64,000 bases of DNA from Chitinophaga polysaccharea (GCF_007829335.1 NZ_VIWO01000003.1:248001-312000); one strand, 5' to 3'; shown: positions 1-9,536, counted from the stretch's first letter. Numbers and translations: made by a program. Notes: a model not told the origin generated them from the letters alone.

Positions 1-1396
1 AGCGGCCTGGTATACGTCGTGGAAAGAGTTTTGGCGATGGCGAAGAGTGATTGCCAGCTTTGCTTTTCTCATTGTTGTATTTACATCCCTGGTGGTGGCG
101 GTGGTATCGAAGGCGTTGATCCCCGGATTTACGCTGGCACTGGGCTTCCTGTTAGGAGGCATTGTATCGCCTCCCGATGCGGTATCAGCCACTACGATCC
201 TGAAATATGTAAAAGTACCGAAACGGATTTCTGCGATACTGGAAGGGGAGAGTCTGATGAATGATGCCTCCAGTTTGATTGTATTCAGCTTTGCCAAAAC
301 AGCGGTGATGACGGGCGTATTTGTATTTCACGAGGCGTTGGGAAGCTTTGTGGTGGCCATTGTAGTAGGAGTGGTCATTGGGCTGGCGGTGGCGGTGGTA
401 TACTATGGTATTCATCGCTGGTTGCCTACCAGCACACAGATGGATGTAGTATTGACACTAACGGCGCCTTATGTGATGTACATCGCGGCAGAATCGCTGC
501 ATGGTTCCGGCGTACTGGCAGTTGTCAGCGGGGGACTTTTCCTCTCCTCCCGCAGCATACGTATCCTTAATTACCGCAGCCGCCTGCAGGGCGCTAATAC
601 ATGGGCTACGCTGGGGTTCCTGTTGAATGGACTCGTGTTTATGCTCATCGGGTTGGAGCTGCCTGTTATTATCCGCGAGCTGGGAACCGTGAGCATAGGC
701 GCCGCTATTAAATATGGTTGTATCATTACAGTCGCCCTGATTGTAACGCGCTTGTGTTGCACGTTGGGCGCTTCGGTGTTCACGGTATTTATCAGTCGCT
801 ATATTACCACCGCCGACAACCGCCCGGGCTGGAAAGGCCCCATCATTATTGGCTGGGCGGGCATGAGGGGCGTGGTGTCGCTGGCGGCGGCCTTGTCTAT
901 CCCGGTGTTGATGAACAATGGTCAGCCTTTTCCGCAACGGAACCTGGTATTGTTTATCACGTTTACGGTAATCCTGCTCACCCTGGTGGTACAGGGGCTA
1001 ACTTTACCCCTGGTGATCCGTTGGGTGAAGATGGAAGACCCTGATAAGGTATGGTCTGCCGAAGAGCAGGAAGAAAAGATCCGCGAAGCGCTGGTGGATC
1101 ATAGTATTCAATACCTCGATGCATACCATACCAGCGATATGCAGGCCATCGTGGAGCTTCAGGATCTGCGGACCGACCTGGCTGCCGGTAAGGCAATTGC
1201 CATCCGGCACAAACGGCCGGGGATGGACCATGAAGGATATAAAAATGTATTCCTGAAAATGCTGGATCACCAGCGCCATGTATTGCATGAGTTGAATAAA
1301 GACCCGCATATGGAGCATGAAATTATCCGGAAATACCATGAGCTGGTGGATATTGAAGAAGAATTGCTGAGGATGAAGTCGGAAGAAAGCGAATAG
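1..1396 (+). CDS. Na+/H+ antiporter, CPA1 family (5' end outside window)
   Basis: This is the C-terminal part of an inner-membrane cation/proton antiporter of the CPA1 (NhaP/NHE-like) family, which exchanges Na+ for H+ in pH and salt homeostasis. The open frame runs to the left edge (frame 2), so the start is missing; the GTG at 47 is internal. Family signatures seen are SPPDAV near 160-180, the EGESLMND stretch near 242-265, and GMRGVVSLAAALSIP near 863-905, among many hydrophobic helices. After the last helix (about 1020) comes a charged cytoplasmic tail of about 125 residues rich in Glu, Lys and His, usual for bacterial members with a regulatory tail. The family assignment is firm; the ion preference is not shown. 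Confidence 0.93.
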   Translation, partial: AAWYTSWKEFWRWRRVIASFAFLIVVFTSLVVAVVSKALIPGFTLALGFLLGGIVSPPDAVSATTILKYVKVPKRISAILEGESLMNDASSLIVFSFAKTAVMTGVFVFHEALGSFVVAIVVGVVIGLAVAVVYYGIHRWLPTSTQMDVVLTLTAPYVMYIAAESLHGSGVLAVVSGGLFLSSRSIRILNYRSRLQGANTWATLGFLLNGLVFMLIGLELPVIIRELGTVSIGAAIKYGCIITVALIVTRLCCTLGASVFTVFISRYITTADNRPGWKGPIIIGWAGMRGVVSLAAALSIPVLMNNGQPFPQRNLVLFITFTVILLTLVVQGLTLPLVIRWVKMEDPDKVWSAEEQEEKIREALVDHSIQYLDAYHTSDMQAIVELQDLRTDLAAGKAIAIRHKRPGMDHEGYKNVFLKMLDHQRHVLHELNKDPHMEHEIIRKYHELVDIEEELLRMKSEESE

Positions 1397-1425
1397 AACT
1401 CCCGCATAAATAGTACCTTGCCCGC

Positions 1426-1941
1426 ATGAAAATGAGTCATTATCTCCGGCAGGGAAAGTCTGAAAATTACCAGGACGCAGAAGCGAAAGGATTGCTGAAA
1501 GCCGGTGAGGTAGCAGCGTTGCTGTCGAAGCGTTTTAATACGAAGATCGCGGCAAAGGAGCTGGAAGTATTTGCCTCCGAATGGCATCATGCCGGCGTAT
1601 TTAAGCGGGCAGCTTCCGGTAAGCTGGGTGGGCGCCGGGTTTACTTCTTTTCAGCCACCGATATTGATCAGATCTCCCTGGAAAAAATACAGGCCAACAG
1701 GGTGACCGCCGCCAGCAAGCCTGCACCCGATACCCGGGTGGTACAGGGTTGGTATCCCCAGTTTTTTCGTATGACCGACCCCGTTACCCATAAAACATTT
1801 TCCAAACCATTTATCGGGATCTATAAAGGACGGGCCGACAAAGCGCCTAAAGGCTTTACACCATTGGATGATAAAGCTTTTGCTGCGGCAGAAATACAGC
1901 GGGGTAAAGCACTGCGACCAGGAGAAGTACCGGTTTTTTAA
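1426..1941 (+). CDS. Hypothetical protein, 171 aa
   Basis: I do not recognise this protein. It has no signal peptide or membrane helix, is basic, and seems to have two parts. Residues 1-95 look like a small helical domain, possibly winged-helix-like (GLLKAGEVAALLSKRFNT then a GGRRVYFF strand). Residues 105-171 are rich in aromatics and Lys (GWYPQFFRMTDP, KPFIGIYKG). It starts 29 bp after the antiporter. A TACCTTG box at 1414-1420, close to a Bacteroidota -7 element, sits only 5 bases before the ATG, so the mRNA may be leaderless. It is convergent with the next gene and the two ends overlap by 4 bp. Confidence 0.7.
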   Translation: MKMSHYLRQGKSENYQDAEAKGLLKAGEVAALLSKRFNTKIAAKELEVFASEWHHAGVFKRAASGKLGGRRVYFFSATDIDQISLEKIQANRVTAASKPAPDTRVVQGWYPQFFRMTDPVTHKTFSKPFIGIYKGRADKAPKGFTPLDDKAFAAAEIQRGKALRPGEVPVF

Positions 1942-2393
1942 GGCCGCATCACTTTTCGTCGTATCTGCTGGTATTGTGCTGTAAACAGGTGGGGCGACAA
2001 CCGTTGTTCCAATAACAGCAATATTTCTTTGTATTGTCGTTTTAGAAACATGCTACGGGTAATTGTCAGCTTTTTATCGCCATAAAACAGGGTAACCTGT
2101 GGCTCCATAAATTTCCCCACTTCCGTCATTTCTATTTTATGAATTTCGTTCCAGGGGGCATGATGAGGGAACCATCCGCCGGTAAAGTCCAGCGACGTTT
2201 CGGAAAAAGTGAGCTTCAGCCGGGTATAGGCAAACATTGACCAGGCAAGTAGCAGGCAGGCAAACGTGATAAAGATGAACAGTGGCGATTCATTGATCTG
2301 GGAAATGGCATAGCCGGTCATGGCCAGCATTACTACGCTCATGACAAGGCAGGTGATCCTGAAAAAAGCGGGTATCCGAAATTCCCTGTTCAT
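1938..2393 (-). CDS. Small membrane protein, 151 aa, function unknown
   Basis: Two hydrophobic segments (about residues 12-30 and 36-55) are followed by a soluble beta-rich tail (LTFSETSLDFTGGWF, then APWNEIHKIEM and PQVTLFYGDKKLTI). This layout is typical of small PH-like (bPH/YdbT-type) membrane proteins, but I can only call it a resemblance. The C-terminus is basic (QQIRRKVMRP). It is divergent from the LytTR gene, with about 120 bp between the starts, and its 3' end overlaps the gene at 1426 tail to tail. Confidence 0.65.
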   Translation of the reverse strand: MNREFRIPAFFRITCLVMSVVMLAMTGYAISQINESPLFIFITFACLLLAWSMFAYTRLKLTFSETSLDFTGGWFPHHAPWNEIHKIEMTEVGKFMEPQVTLFYGDKKLTITRSMFLKRQYKEILLLLEQRLSPHLFTAQYQQIRRKVMRP

Positions 2394-2432
2394 TTACGAT
2401 GGGTTTAAATCTGCCTGTAAGATAATATCTTA

Positions 2433-2440
2433 TATATTTG
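2433..2440 (+). promoter_or_regulatory. Bacteroidota -7 box (TATATTTG)
   Basis: An exact match to the TAnnTTTG element used by the Bacteroidota primary sigma factor, in AT-rich DNA 73 bp before the LytTR start at 2513. A clear -33 TTG box at normal spacing was not found. Confidence 0.45.
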
Positions 2441-2512
2441 CGTCCTCAAAAAATGCAGCCATTACAACGGGGAGCCGCTGCGTTCTGATTACAGCTTTTT
2501 TACTTATCTTAA

Positions 2513-3421
2513 ATGAAGAAAATCATCCACGATATGAAAAGCATACCTACTTTGCCACTGCTGTCGAAATATGTTGCAGAGCAACCGCGCTTTACTTTAC
2601 TGGATCCCATTGCCAACAGGATGATCCTGGTTGCTTTTAGCAGCATTTTCAGCTTCCTGTTTATGTATATTTTTCTGCCTTTTAATATTAACATCTGGTA
2701 TGAAGGTCAGCACCTTGCCCTGATGCCCCTGTTCCTGATTTTTACTTTATGCGGGGTAGCAGTACTCTGTGTCACCCAGTTTGCCCTGGCAGGCTGGAAA
2801 GTGCGCAGGAAGTTAACCAATGCCACCTATGGCTGCTGGTTTTTGGGAGAAGTATTGCTGGTGTCACTGCTGGTTACCATCGTAAACGTGTCTATCACGG
2901 ATACTTTCTTTTTTACCTGGACAGAATTTGTCAATACCCTCCGTTATACCTCCCTGATTTTTCCATTACCTTATTGTATAGCCCTGCTTTGGTTTTTTAC
3001 CAGGGAGAAAATAGCACAGCTCAAAAGCCTGGAGAAAGATAAAGACCAGGTAGGGGTGAAAACGGAAGAAAGCTGCATCCTGATCCGCGATGAACATGAT
3101 AAGCCTGTATTAACGCTGCATCCTGGTAAGCTGCTGCTGGTAAAGGCAGAAGATAATTATGTACAGGTGTATTACCTGTCGGGTAACCAGGTTTGTAAAG
3201 AGCTGGTGAGAACATCCCTGAAGAAACTGGAAAGTTATTTATCGCCCCGGCATTTTGTGCGGGCACACCGTTCTTACCTCGTGAATATTACCAAGGTGGT
3301 GCTTTTTAAGAAAAATACAAAAGGACATTACCTGGAGCTGGAGGGATTACATGATCTCCCGGTACCGGTATCGGCTACCTGTTTGCCGGTGTTCCAGGAA
3401 CGATTCACCCCGGCCACCTGA
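2513..3421 (+). CDS. Membrane-bound LytTR-family DNA-binding regulator
   Basis: A one-component regulator: four hydrophobic segments in residues about 40-165 (for example FSSIFSFLFMYIFL), then a short linker and a C-terminal LytTR domain at about 195-298 with the expected LLVKAEDNYVQVYY and FVRAHRSYLVN signatures. There is no receiver domain, so any signal is probably sensed through the membrane part. LytTR proteins of this build are common in Chitinophagaceae and often act on a neighbouring gene; here that would be the TonB receptor cluster 148 bp downstream, which is inference. An alternative ATG lies at 2534; both give the same domains. Confidence 0.88.
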   Translation: MKKIIHDMKSIPTLPLLSKYVAEQPRFTLLDPIANRMILVAFSSIFSFLFMYIFLPFNINIWYEGQHLALMPLFLIFTLCGVAVLCVTQFALAGWKVRRKLTNATYGCWFLGEVLLVSLLVTIVNVSITDTFFFTWTEFVNTLRYTSLIFPLPYCIALLWFFTREKIAQLKSLEKDKDQVGVKTEESCILIRDEHDKPVLTLHPGKLLLVKAEDNYVQVYYLSGNQVCKELVRTSLKKLESYLSPRHFVRAHRSYLVNITKVVLFKKNTKGHYLELEGLHDLPVPVSATCLPVFQERFTPAT

Positions 3422-3568
3422 TTTCTACCCCTAATAGCCCTGTTTTCGCCCCAAAGTCTTACCTGGTAACACTTCCCCTTTCGGTATTTTATTAATATCG
3501 CTGTATCACACATTGCCTTTCATTGCCCACTAAAAATTAACAACCAAGCCATCTAAATCGTTCTGCCG

Positions 3569-6319
3569 ATGTTTAAATCCACTTTTATAAGTATGGTTTG
3601 CCTGTTCGGGTTGCAATTTGTTGCTACCGCACAGATTGTCATTTCAGGAAATGTTCGGAACAGCGTAACCAAAGAAGTAGTACCTGTAGTATCTGTTACC
3701 ATGAAAGAAGCCCCCAACGGCGACTATACCAACGACCAGGGGAACTTTAAGTTCTCCACCCGGAAAACATATCCTGTTACCCTTATACTGTCATCGGTTG
3801 GCTTTGAAACAAAGGAAATCACCGTTTCCGGCCCCGGTTTCCAGCGGGTGGAATTATCACCTGCCTCGGTATTGGGTAAGGAAGTGGTGGTTTCTGCCAG
3901 CCGCTTTGTACAAAAAAAGATTGAGTCGCCCGTCACCATCGAAAGGATCGGTACCAAAGACATTATCAACTCCCCGCAACCCAGCTATTATAACATGATC
4001 CAGGGCCTCAAGGGAGTAGACGTGACCACCTCCAGCCTGCTGTTTACCACTATCACCACCCGTGGCTTTAACACCAGCGGTAACACCAACTTTACCCAGA
4101 TTGTGGATGGGATGGATAATCAGGCCCCCGGGCTCAACTTTCCCATCGGCGCTATCATCGGGCTCACAGAGCTGGATGTGGATAACCTGGAAGTGCTCTC
4201 TGGCGCCTCATCCGCCCTGTATGGCTCCCGCGGACTAAACGGCACCATGGTGATGACCGGTAAAGACCCGTTTAAATACCAGGGGCTCAGCGCCCAGATC
4301 ACCCAGGGCGTAAATCATGTAAAAAAAAGGAAGTCTAACGACCCGTTGGGACCTTCGCCCTACTACGACTGGACCGTGCGCTGGGGAAAGAAAGTGAACG
4401 ATAAGTTTGCGTTTAAAATAAATGTACAGTACACCCAGGCGAAAGACTGGATGGCCAACGATACTACGAATACCAATGGCCCCGGTGGCCCGCGGCAAGA
4501 TCCTAACTACAATGGCGTAAACATTTACGGCAGCAAGACCTCCGTTGACATTAACCCCTTCCTGGAAGGCGCCCTGGCGCAAGTGCCGGAACTGGCGCCT
4601 ATTATCAACCCCATGCTGGCAGAAGGCAGCCACTATGTGGCCCGCACCGGCTACCCTGAATATGGTTACCTGAGCAGCGATGCCAAAATGTTTAAAGCCA
4701 ACGTAGAACTCCGCTATAAAATAAAGCCTAAGCTGGAAGCTATTTTATCCGGTACCTATGGCCAGGGTAACGCGGTATACAGCAATGATACCCGTTATGC
4801 GCTGACCGGCTTTCACCTGGGGCAATACCGGGCAGAACTAAAGGCCGAACACTGGTTTGTTCGTGCCTATACCAGTCGCGAAAACTCCGGGCACACCATC
4901 ATTGCCATGCCTACGGTGCAGCTGCTCAACGAAGCCTGGAAGCCCAGCTACAACGCTAATACCGGCGATGGCTGGTACCCGCAGTATACCAGCGCTTTGC
5001 TGGAAGCCATGTCGCAGGGCAAAAGCTACCTCGATGCCAGCAATATGGCCAGGGTATTTGCCGACCAGGGCCGGCCCGACGCCGGCAGCCCCCAGTTCCT
5101 GCACCTGAAAGACAGTATCTCCAGTATCCCGACGTCGAAAGGAGGGACCCTGTTTACCGACCGAAGCCGCCTGTTCAACACAGAAGTACAATACAACTTT
5201 ACCCACCTGGTGAAGTTTGCGGAGCTGATTGCAGGGCTCAACTATCGCCTGTACCGGCTGGACTCCAAAGGCACTTTATTTCCCGATAATGATGCCCCGA
5301 TCGATGTAGCAGAATACAGCGCTTATGCCCATCTCACCAAAAAAGTAATACACGATAAACTCAGCCTGGCGGCGGCATTCCGGTATGATAAAAATACCTT
5401 GTTCGCCAAACCCCGCATCACCACCCGGGTATCGGCCGTACTAGAAGTAAACAAGGAAAGTTTCATCCGCTTCTCTTACCAGAATGCCTATAGCTTCCCT
5501 TCCAATATCCAATCGCTGCAAAGCACCCTGATAGACTATAACAGCTTCGCTTCCGGGGGCTCCGACCGTTTACTGAATGGCGTGTATCATTTTGATAAAT
5601 ACCCGGCTTACACCCTGAGCAGCGTAGATTCTTTCCAACATAGTAAAAATCCGGCCGACCTGAAACAGTTTCAACTGAAAGATATCCGGCCACAATCCGT
5701 AGATGCGTTTGAGTTGGGATACTCTTCCCTGATTGCGGGCAGGGTATTAATTGATGTATTGGGATACTACTCCACCTGGAAAAACTTTATCGGCTATGTA
5801 AACGTGGCCAACACGCCGGGCACCGACGATCCGCAGGCATTCCTGGACCACAGCAAATATATTCAATACAATATCGCCTATAATGGCGCTGAAAAAGTAA
5901 ATACCTATGGCTATGCAGCCAGCGTGAGCATCGATTTCTCCCACCACTTCCTGGGGAAGGTCAATTTCTCGTCCGACTTCCTCAAGAACCGGAACAACAG
6001 CCAGGTAAACAATTTCAACACGCCTAACTATAAATTCAATGTAGATTTTGGTAACACGGGCTTTGGTAAGAAAGAACGTTATTCTTTCAATACTACCTTC
6101 CGTTATCGCCCGGCTTATTTCTACCAGATAGGCTTCGGAAGCGGTACGGTACCAGCTTCTGCAGTGATCGATGCCCAGGTGAGCTATCGCTTGCTCCAGG
6201 CACATTCCACGATCAAGCTGGGCGGTACCAACCTTACCAATACGTATTACAGGAATGGCTTTGGTAGTCCTGCTATTGGCGGTATGTACTATATCACTTT
6301 TGCGTACAATGTTTTCTGA
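3569..6319 (+). CDS. TonB-dependent outer-membrane receptor (916 aa)
   Basis: This is an outer-membrane importer. After a signal peptide (about 1-21, ending in TATAQ) come a carboxypeptidase-regulatory-like beta-sandwich (about 23-112), a plug domain (about 120-235, with GFNTSGNTNF and SALYGSRGLNG) and a large beta-barrel that ends in the C-terminal Phe expected for BAM insertion. It is not SusC-like: it lacks the SusC length, and no SusD follows. It is followed after 18 bp by the beta-helix lipoprotein and then the diheme cytochrome, so the three are probably one operon. The transported substrate cannot be read from the sequence. Confidence 0.92.
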   Translation: MFKSTFISMVCLFGLQFVATAQIVISGNVRNSVTKEVVPVVSVTMKEAPNGDYTNDQGNFKFSTRKTYPVTLILSSVGFETKEITVSGPGFQRVELSPASVLGKEVVVSASRFVQKKIESPVTIERIGTKDIINSPQPSYYNMIQGLKGVDVTTSSLLFTTITTRGFNTSGNTNFTQIVDGMDNQAPGLNFPIGAIIGLTELDVDNLEVLSGASSALYGSRGLNGTMVMTGKDPFKYQGLSAQITQGVNHVKKRKSNDPLGPSPYYDWTVRWGKKVNDKFAFKINVQYTQAKDWMANDTTNTNGPGGPRQDPNYNGVNIYGSKTSVDINPFLEGALAQVPELAPIINPMLAEGSHYVARTGYPEYGYLSSDAKMFKANVELRYKIKPKLEAILSGTYGQGNAVYSNDTRYALTGFHLGQYRAELKAEHWFVRAYTSRENSGHTIIAMPTVQLLNEAWKPSYNANTGDGWYPQYTSALLEAMSQGKSYLDASNMARVFADQGRPDAGSPQFLHLKDSISSIPTSKGGTLFTDRSRLFNTEVQYNFTHLVKFAELIAGLNYRLYRLDSKGTLFPDNDAPIDVAEYSAYAHLTKKVIHDKLSLAAAFRYDKNTLFAKPRITTRVSAVLEVNKESFIRFSYQNAYSFPSNIQSLQSTLIDYNSFASGGSDRLLNGVYHFDKYPAYTLSSVDSFQHSKNPADLKQFQLKDIRPQSVDAFELGYSSLIAGRVLIDVLGYYSTWKNFIGYVNVANTPGTDDPQAFLDHSKYIQYNIAYNGAEKVNTYGYAASVSIDFSHHFLGKVNFSSDFLKNRNNSQVNNFNTPNYKFNVDFGNTGFGKKERYSFNTTFRYRPAYFYQIGFGSGTVPASAVIDAQVSYRLLQAHSTIKLGGTNLTNTYYRNGFGSPAIGGMYYITFAYNVF

Positions 6320-6337
6320 TAATAAAATATAAATTAC

Positions 6338-7618
6338 ATGAAACGATACACACACTACCTGTTGTTGTTATCCTTGCTGGCGGCCTGTAAGGGGCCGGAA
6401 GTAAAAGATGCCGGAGATGCCGGCGGTTATAAGAAACAGCTGAGCTTTGGTCCCGGAGACGAAACGAAAATAGCGGAAGCATTGCTGACGCTCATCGACA
6501 GCAGCAATATTACCCTGAAAGAGGGACTGTACAAATTTGATAACCTGAGCATTGCCCAGCTAAAACATATTAAAATACAGGGTGCTGGTCCGGATAAAAC
6601 GATCCTCGACTTTTCGGCGCAAAGCCAGGGTGGGGAAGGTATCCGGGTTACCGATGTAAAAGGGTTTACCATCGATGGCCTTACCCTGCGGGATTCCAAA
6701 GGTGATCTGATCAAGATCAACAAAAGCGAAAATGTGGTAATCACTAACCTGCATGCGGTGTGGTCGGTATCAGATTCCACTACCGGCGGATATGCTATCT
6801 ACCCGGTAATGTGTAAAAATGTATTGGTAGAAAACTGTTATGCGCAGGGCGCTTCTGATGCCGGTATTTACGTAGGGCAAACCGATAGCGCCATTGTACG
6901 TAAATGCAAAGCCTATAAGAATGTGGCCGGCTGCGAAATCGAAAATACTTCCCACGCAGAAGTATATGACAACGAATTTTGGGGAAATACCGCCGGCTTC
7001 CTGATTTTCGACTTGCCGGATTTATCTAAACGGGGTGGTTTTGTAAAAGCATACAACAACTATTTTCACGATAACAACGAACGTAATTTCGCCAAATCCG
7101 GTAGCTTTGGTTCTACCTGGGGTGTTGGTAACGCAGCTCCCGGTAGCGGGGTGGTGATTTTAGCCGCTTCTGATATCGACCTCCATCACAATCGTATTAT
7201 CAATAACAACTCCAGCGCTATTTCTGTAGTATCCGGATTTTTTATCGATGAAAGTGCAGGATCAAAGATCAATGATCACTATTTCCCGATTCCGCGCAAT
7301 GTGCATATCCATGATAATACTATGGAAGTGGCAAATGCGTTTCCTCCGGCTGTTTATGAGCACCATACCGGTAAAATACTGGTAGGTATTGAGCAGCAGC
7401 TGAATGCCATGGATCCGTCCCGCAAAAATGCCCGTTTGCCATTTATTACCTACGATGGCATTACCACCAATCTGCTCACAAAAGGCACAGCAGTGAACCC
7501 GGACTCGCTCTGTATTCAGCAGCAGGGGCCCAATCTATTTGTGAATGTCGATGCGCTGAATATGAAATCGAAGACCTGGCATCCCAGCACGGATGTGACA
7601 CCTTATGTTTGTAAATAA
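6338..7618 (+). CDS. Parallel beta-helix repeat lipoprotein (426 aa)
   Basis: A surface or periplasmic lipoprotein: the signal sequence ends in LLAAC with the lipid-bearing Cys at residue 17. Residues about 60-330 form repeated short strands typical of a right-handed parallel beta-helix (GFTIDGLTLRDSKGD, ENVVITNLHAVW, NVLVENCYAQGASDAGIYVG, HAEVYDNEFWGNTAGF, DIDLHHNRIINNNSSA). The order and pairing with a downstream diheme cytochrome match a known but uncharacterised gene pair (beta-helix protein plus SO2930-type cytochrome, as I recall TIGR03805 and TIGR03806). Proteins with this fold often bind or cleave polysaccharide, but no catalytic residues can be assigned here. Confidence 0.85.
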   Translation: MKRYTHYLLLLSLLAACKGPEVKDAGDAGGYKKQLSFGPGDETKIAEALLTLIDSSNITLKEGLYKFDNLSIAQLKHIKIQGAGPDKTILDFSAQSQGGEGIRVTDVKGFTIDGLTLRDSKGDLIKINKSENVVITNLHAVWSVSDSTTGGYAIYPVMCKNVLVENCYAQGASDAGIYVGQTDSAIVRKCKAYKNVAGCEIENTSHAEVYDNEFWGNTAGFLIFDLPDLSKRGGFVKAYNNYFHDNNERNFAKSGSFGSTWGVGNAAPGSGVVILAASDIDLHHNRIINNNSSAISVVSGFFIDESAGSKINDHYFPIPRNVHIHDNTMEVANAFPPAVYEHHTGKILVGIEQQLNAMDPSRKNARLPFITYDGITTNLLTKGTAVNPDSLCIQQQGPNLFVNVDALNMKSKTWHPSTDVTPYVCK

Positions 7619-7632
7619 ATTTTTTTCGGGAG

Positions 7633-8694
7633 ATGAGGAAGCTTTGCTTATTGATATTGTGTGTAATACTGTGGCTGGCCGCTGTGCAGAGTTGCCAGCA
7701 ACGCCCGGCGCCTGCTGTGGTGGCCGGACTGTTTCAGTTTAAAGATAAATTGTCGGACTACGGCTTTTTTACCGGCGCATTGAAAACACTGACTCCCCGC
7801 GAGGGCGTAGTGAATTATGAATTAGCCACGCCACTGTTTACCGACTATGCGGTGAAAGATCGCTTTGTAGTTGTGCCGGAGGGAAAACAAATCCGTTATA
7901 CCGATCACGGTGCACTGGATTTTCCTGATTCGACTTTCATCATTAAAAACTTCGCTTACACCAGTCCCGCGCACGAAAAGGTGATGATAGAAACCCGGCT
8001 CCTGTTTAGGGATCCGGCCGATCATCAGTGGAAAGTGATGAATTACCTCTGGAATAAAGACCAGCAGGATGCCGGCAAGTGGATACTGGGTAAGAAAATC
8101 CCGATCACCTTCCTGGACGATAACGGGCACGAGCAGTCGACTGTATACCAGATGCCCAATACCAACGATTGTAAACGCTGCCATATCAACAACAGCGTGC
8201 TTACACCCATTGGCCCCAAGGCGCGTAACCTCAACTACGTACGTCATGGACAAACGGCCAACCAGTTGCAGGAGTGGGCCAGTAATAGACTACTGGCGGG
8301 TTTGCCTGCCCCGGATAAAGTGCCGCAACTGCCCGATTGGAAAGACAGTGTACACTTTAGCGTGAGTCAGCGTGCCCGCGCCTACCTCGACGTAAACTGT
8401 GCACATTGCCATACCAAGGGTGGTGATGCCTATAATACTGGTCTATTCCTGGAATATGAACAAACCGGGGCCGATCACCTGGGTATGATGAAATCGCCGG
8501 TATCGGCAGGTGGCGGCGCCGGCGGCCTCGACTACGACGTGATCCCCGGCGATGCACAACACTCCATCCTGGTATACCGGATGAATAGTACCGAGCCTGG
8601 TACGGCCATGCCAGAACTGGCCCGCACGGTGATTCATAAAGAAGGAGTGGCGTTGATCCGGCAGTGGGTAAATGAGATGAAGCCGGGGCATTGA
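7633..8694 (+). CDS. SO2930-type diheme c-type cytochrome lipoprotein
   Basis: A secreted lipoprotein (lipobox VQSC, Cys 21) with two c-heme motifs, CKRCH at residues 180-184 and CAHCH at 256-260. The region between the signal and the first heme (EGVVNYELATPLFTDYAVKDRFV and later strands) is characteristic of the SO2930/HNE_0200 family, which regularly lies next to a beta-helix protein, as here (14 bp upstream). The likely role is electron transfer at the cell surface or in the periplasm for an oxidative step tied to the beta-helix protein and the TonB receptor. That linkage is inference; the chemistry is unknown. A terminator follows at 8718. Confidence 0.9.
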   Translation: MRKLCLLILCVILWLAAVQSCQQRPAPAVVAGLFQFKDKLSDYGFFTGALKTLTPREGVVNYELATPLFTDYAVKDRFVVVPEGKQIRYTDHGALDFPDSTFIIKNFAYTSPAHEKVMIETRLLFRDPADHQWKVMNYLWNKDQQDAGKWILGKKIPITFLDDNGHEQSTVYQMPNTNDCKRCHINNSVLTPIGPKARNLNYVRHGQTANQLQEWASNRLLAGLPAPDKVPQLPDWKDSVHFSVSQRARAYLDVNCAHCHTKGGDAYNTGLFLEYEQTGADHLGMMKSPVSAGGGAGGLDYDVIPGDAQHSILVYRMNSTEPGTAMPELARTVIHKEGVALIRQWVNEMKPGH

Positions 8695-8717
8695 GAGGGG
8701 CGGTAGAAATAGATTGG

Positions 8718-8751
8718 AAATCGCTTGCGTTGGTAACGCAGGCGATTTTTC
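8718..8751 (+). terminator. Rho-independent terminator after the cytochrome gene
   Basis: Fourteen-base arms (8718-8731 and 8735-8748, with one G-T pair) around a 3-base loop, ending in a run of T. It lies 24 bp after the cytochrome stop and closes the TonB receptor/beta-helix/cytochrome run. Confidence 0.8.
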
Positions 8752-8807
8752 CTCAGGTTATAAGAAAGAGCGTTAGTAGAGTTAAAACAAGGAACCCTGT
8801 ATTTCTT

Positions 8808-9536
8808 TTAAAGGGTAAAAAATGCCGATGGATCATCATAGTCTTTCTGCGATTTTAATTCTTGCCGCTGTTCAGAAACAATTCCTACTTCCGGAATATG
8901 GATGTATGCTATTCCTACACTTTTACATGAATTCACTAACTGGCTTTTACTAAAGCCATATTTCATACTAAGTGGATTGTTTCTAACGTCTACCAGTACT
9001 TTAACATCATTAAGAAGGAGTTTATTGAGGTATTCTTCCAATGTAATACCTTCATATCCGATAGTATATAAAATAGTGCGGTTGCTCTGGGGCCTATGCT
9101 GCCGAACTATTCTTAAGTCATCTTCTGCTAAGTATCTATCAGCAATTTCGCTATTAATTGCGTAAAAAGGATACTTACTGTAGGTGTATTTAATCAGGTC
9201 TTTATAGTTCTTCTTACCATGCAATAAAAACAATTGATTTAAAGCCCTTTTATCGGTTTCCTTTAATTGAATGATATAATCGGCTTTGTCAATTTTTTTT
9301 ATTCCGTGACTATCCAGGACAACTTGTTCATACTTTGTCATAGTGGATATATCAGCCATTGCTTGAAATGAAAAGCATCCGAATTTATAAGGAACAAAGT
9401 GGTAATCTGGGCGCTCTTGCATCTTAGTTAATAATAAGAGGAATTTTTGAAAGCTGGTTTTTCCTAAAGAGCCTTCAAATTTTTGCAATAAAGCCAGTAC
9501 CAATTTCCTTCTATAAAACATTGTACAAATATGCAA
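8808..9536 (-). CDS. DUF488 protein with Panacea-like N-terminus, apparently 3'-truncated
   Basis: Residues about 5-60 (RRKLVLALLQKFEGSLGKT, then YHFVPYKFGCFSFQAMADI) resemble the Panacea/SocA (phage-associated antitoxin) fold. Residues about 155-230 are a DUF488 start (LYTIGYEGITLEEYLNKLL, VLVDVRNNPLSMKYGFSK, IPEVGI). From memory, proteins of this type run about 290-300 residues and carry a Cys/His-containing stretch (C..CHR) near the end; this one stops at residue 242 after KDYDDPSAFFTL, and I find no continuation in any frame downstream. It is probably a truncated, non-functional copy. Its AT-rich composition differs from its neighbours and suggests acquisition. Confidence 0.65.
   Translation of the reverse strand: MHICTMFYRRKLVLALLQKFEGSLGKTSFQKFLLLLTKMQERPDYHFVPYKFGCFSFQAMADISTMTKYEQVVLDSHGIKKIDKADYIIQLKETDKRALNQLFLLHGKKNYKDLIKYTYSKYPFYAINSEIADRYLAEDDLRIVRQHRPQSNRTILYTIGYEGITLEEYLNKLLLNDVKVLVDVRNNPLSMKYGFSKSQLVNSCKSVGIAYIHIPEVGIVSEQRQELKSQKDYDDPSAFFTL

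Noticed and set aside
3569..6319. A SusC-type reading of the first TonB receptor
   Set aside because: It is shorter than SusC, and no SusD follows; the operon partners are a beta-helix protein and a cytochrome.
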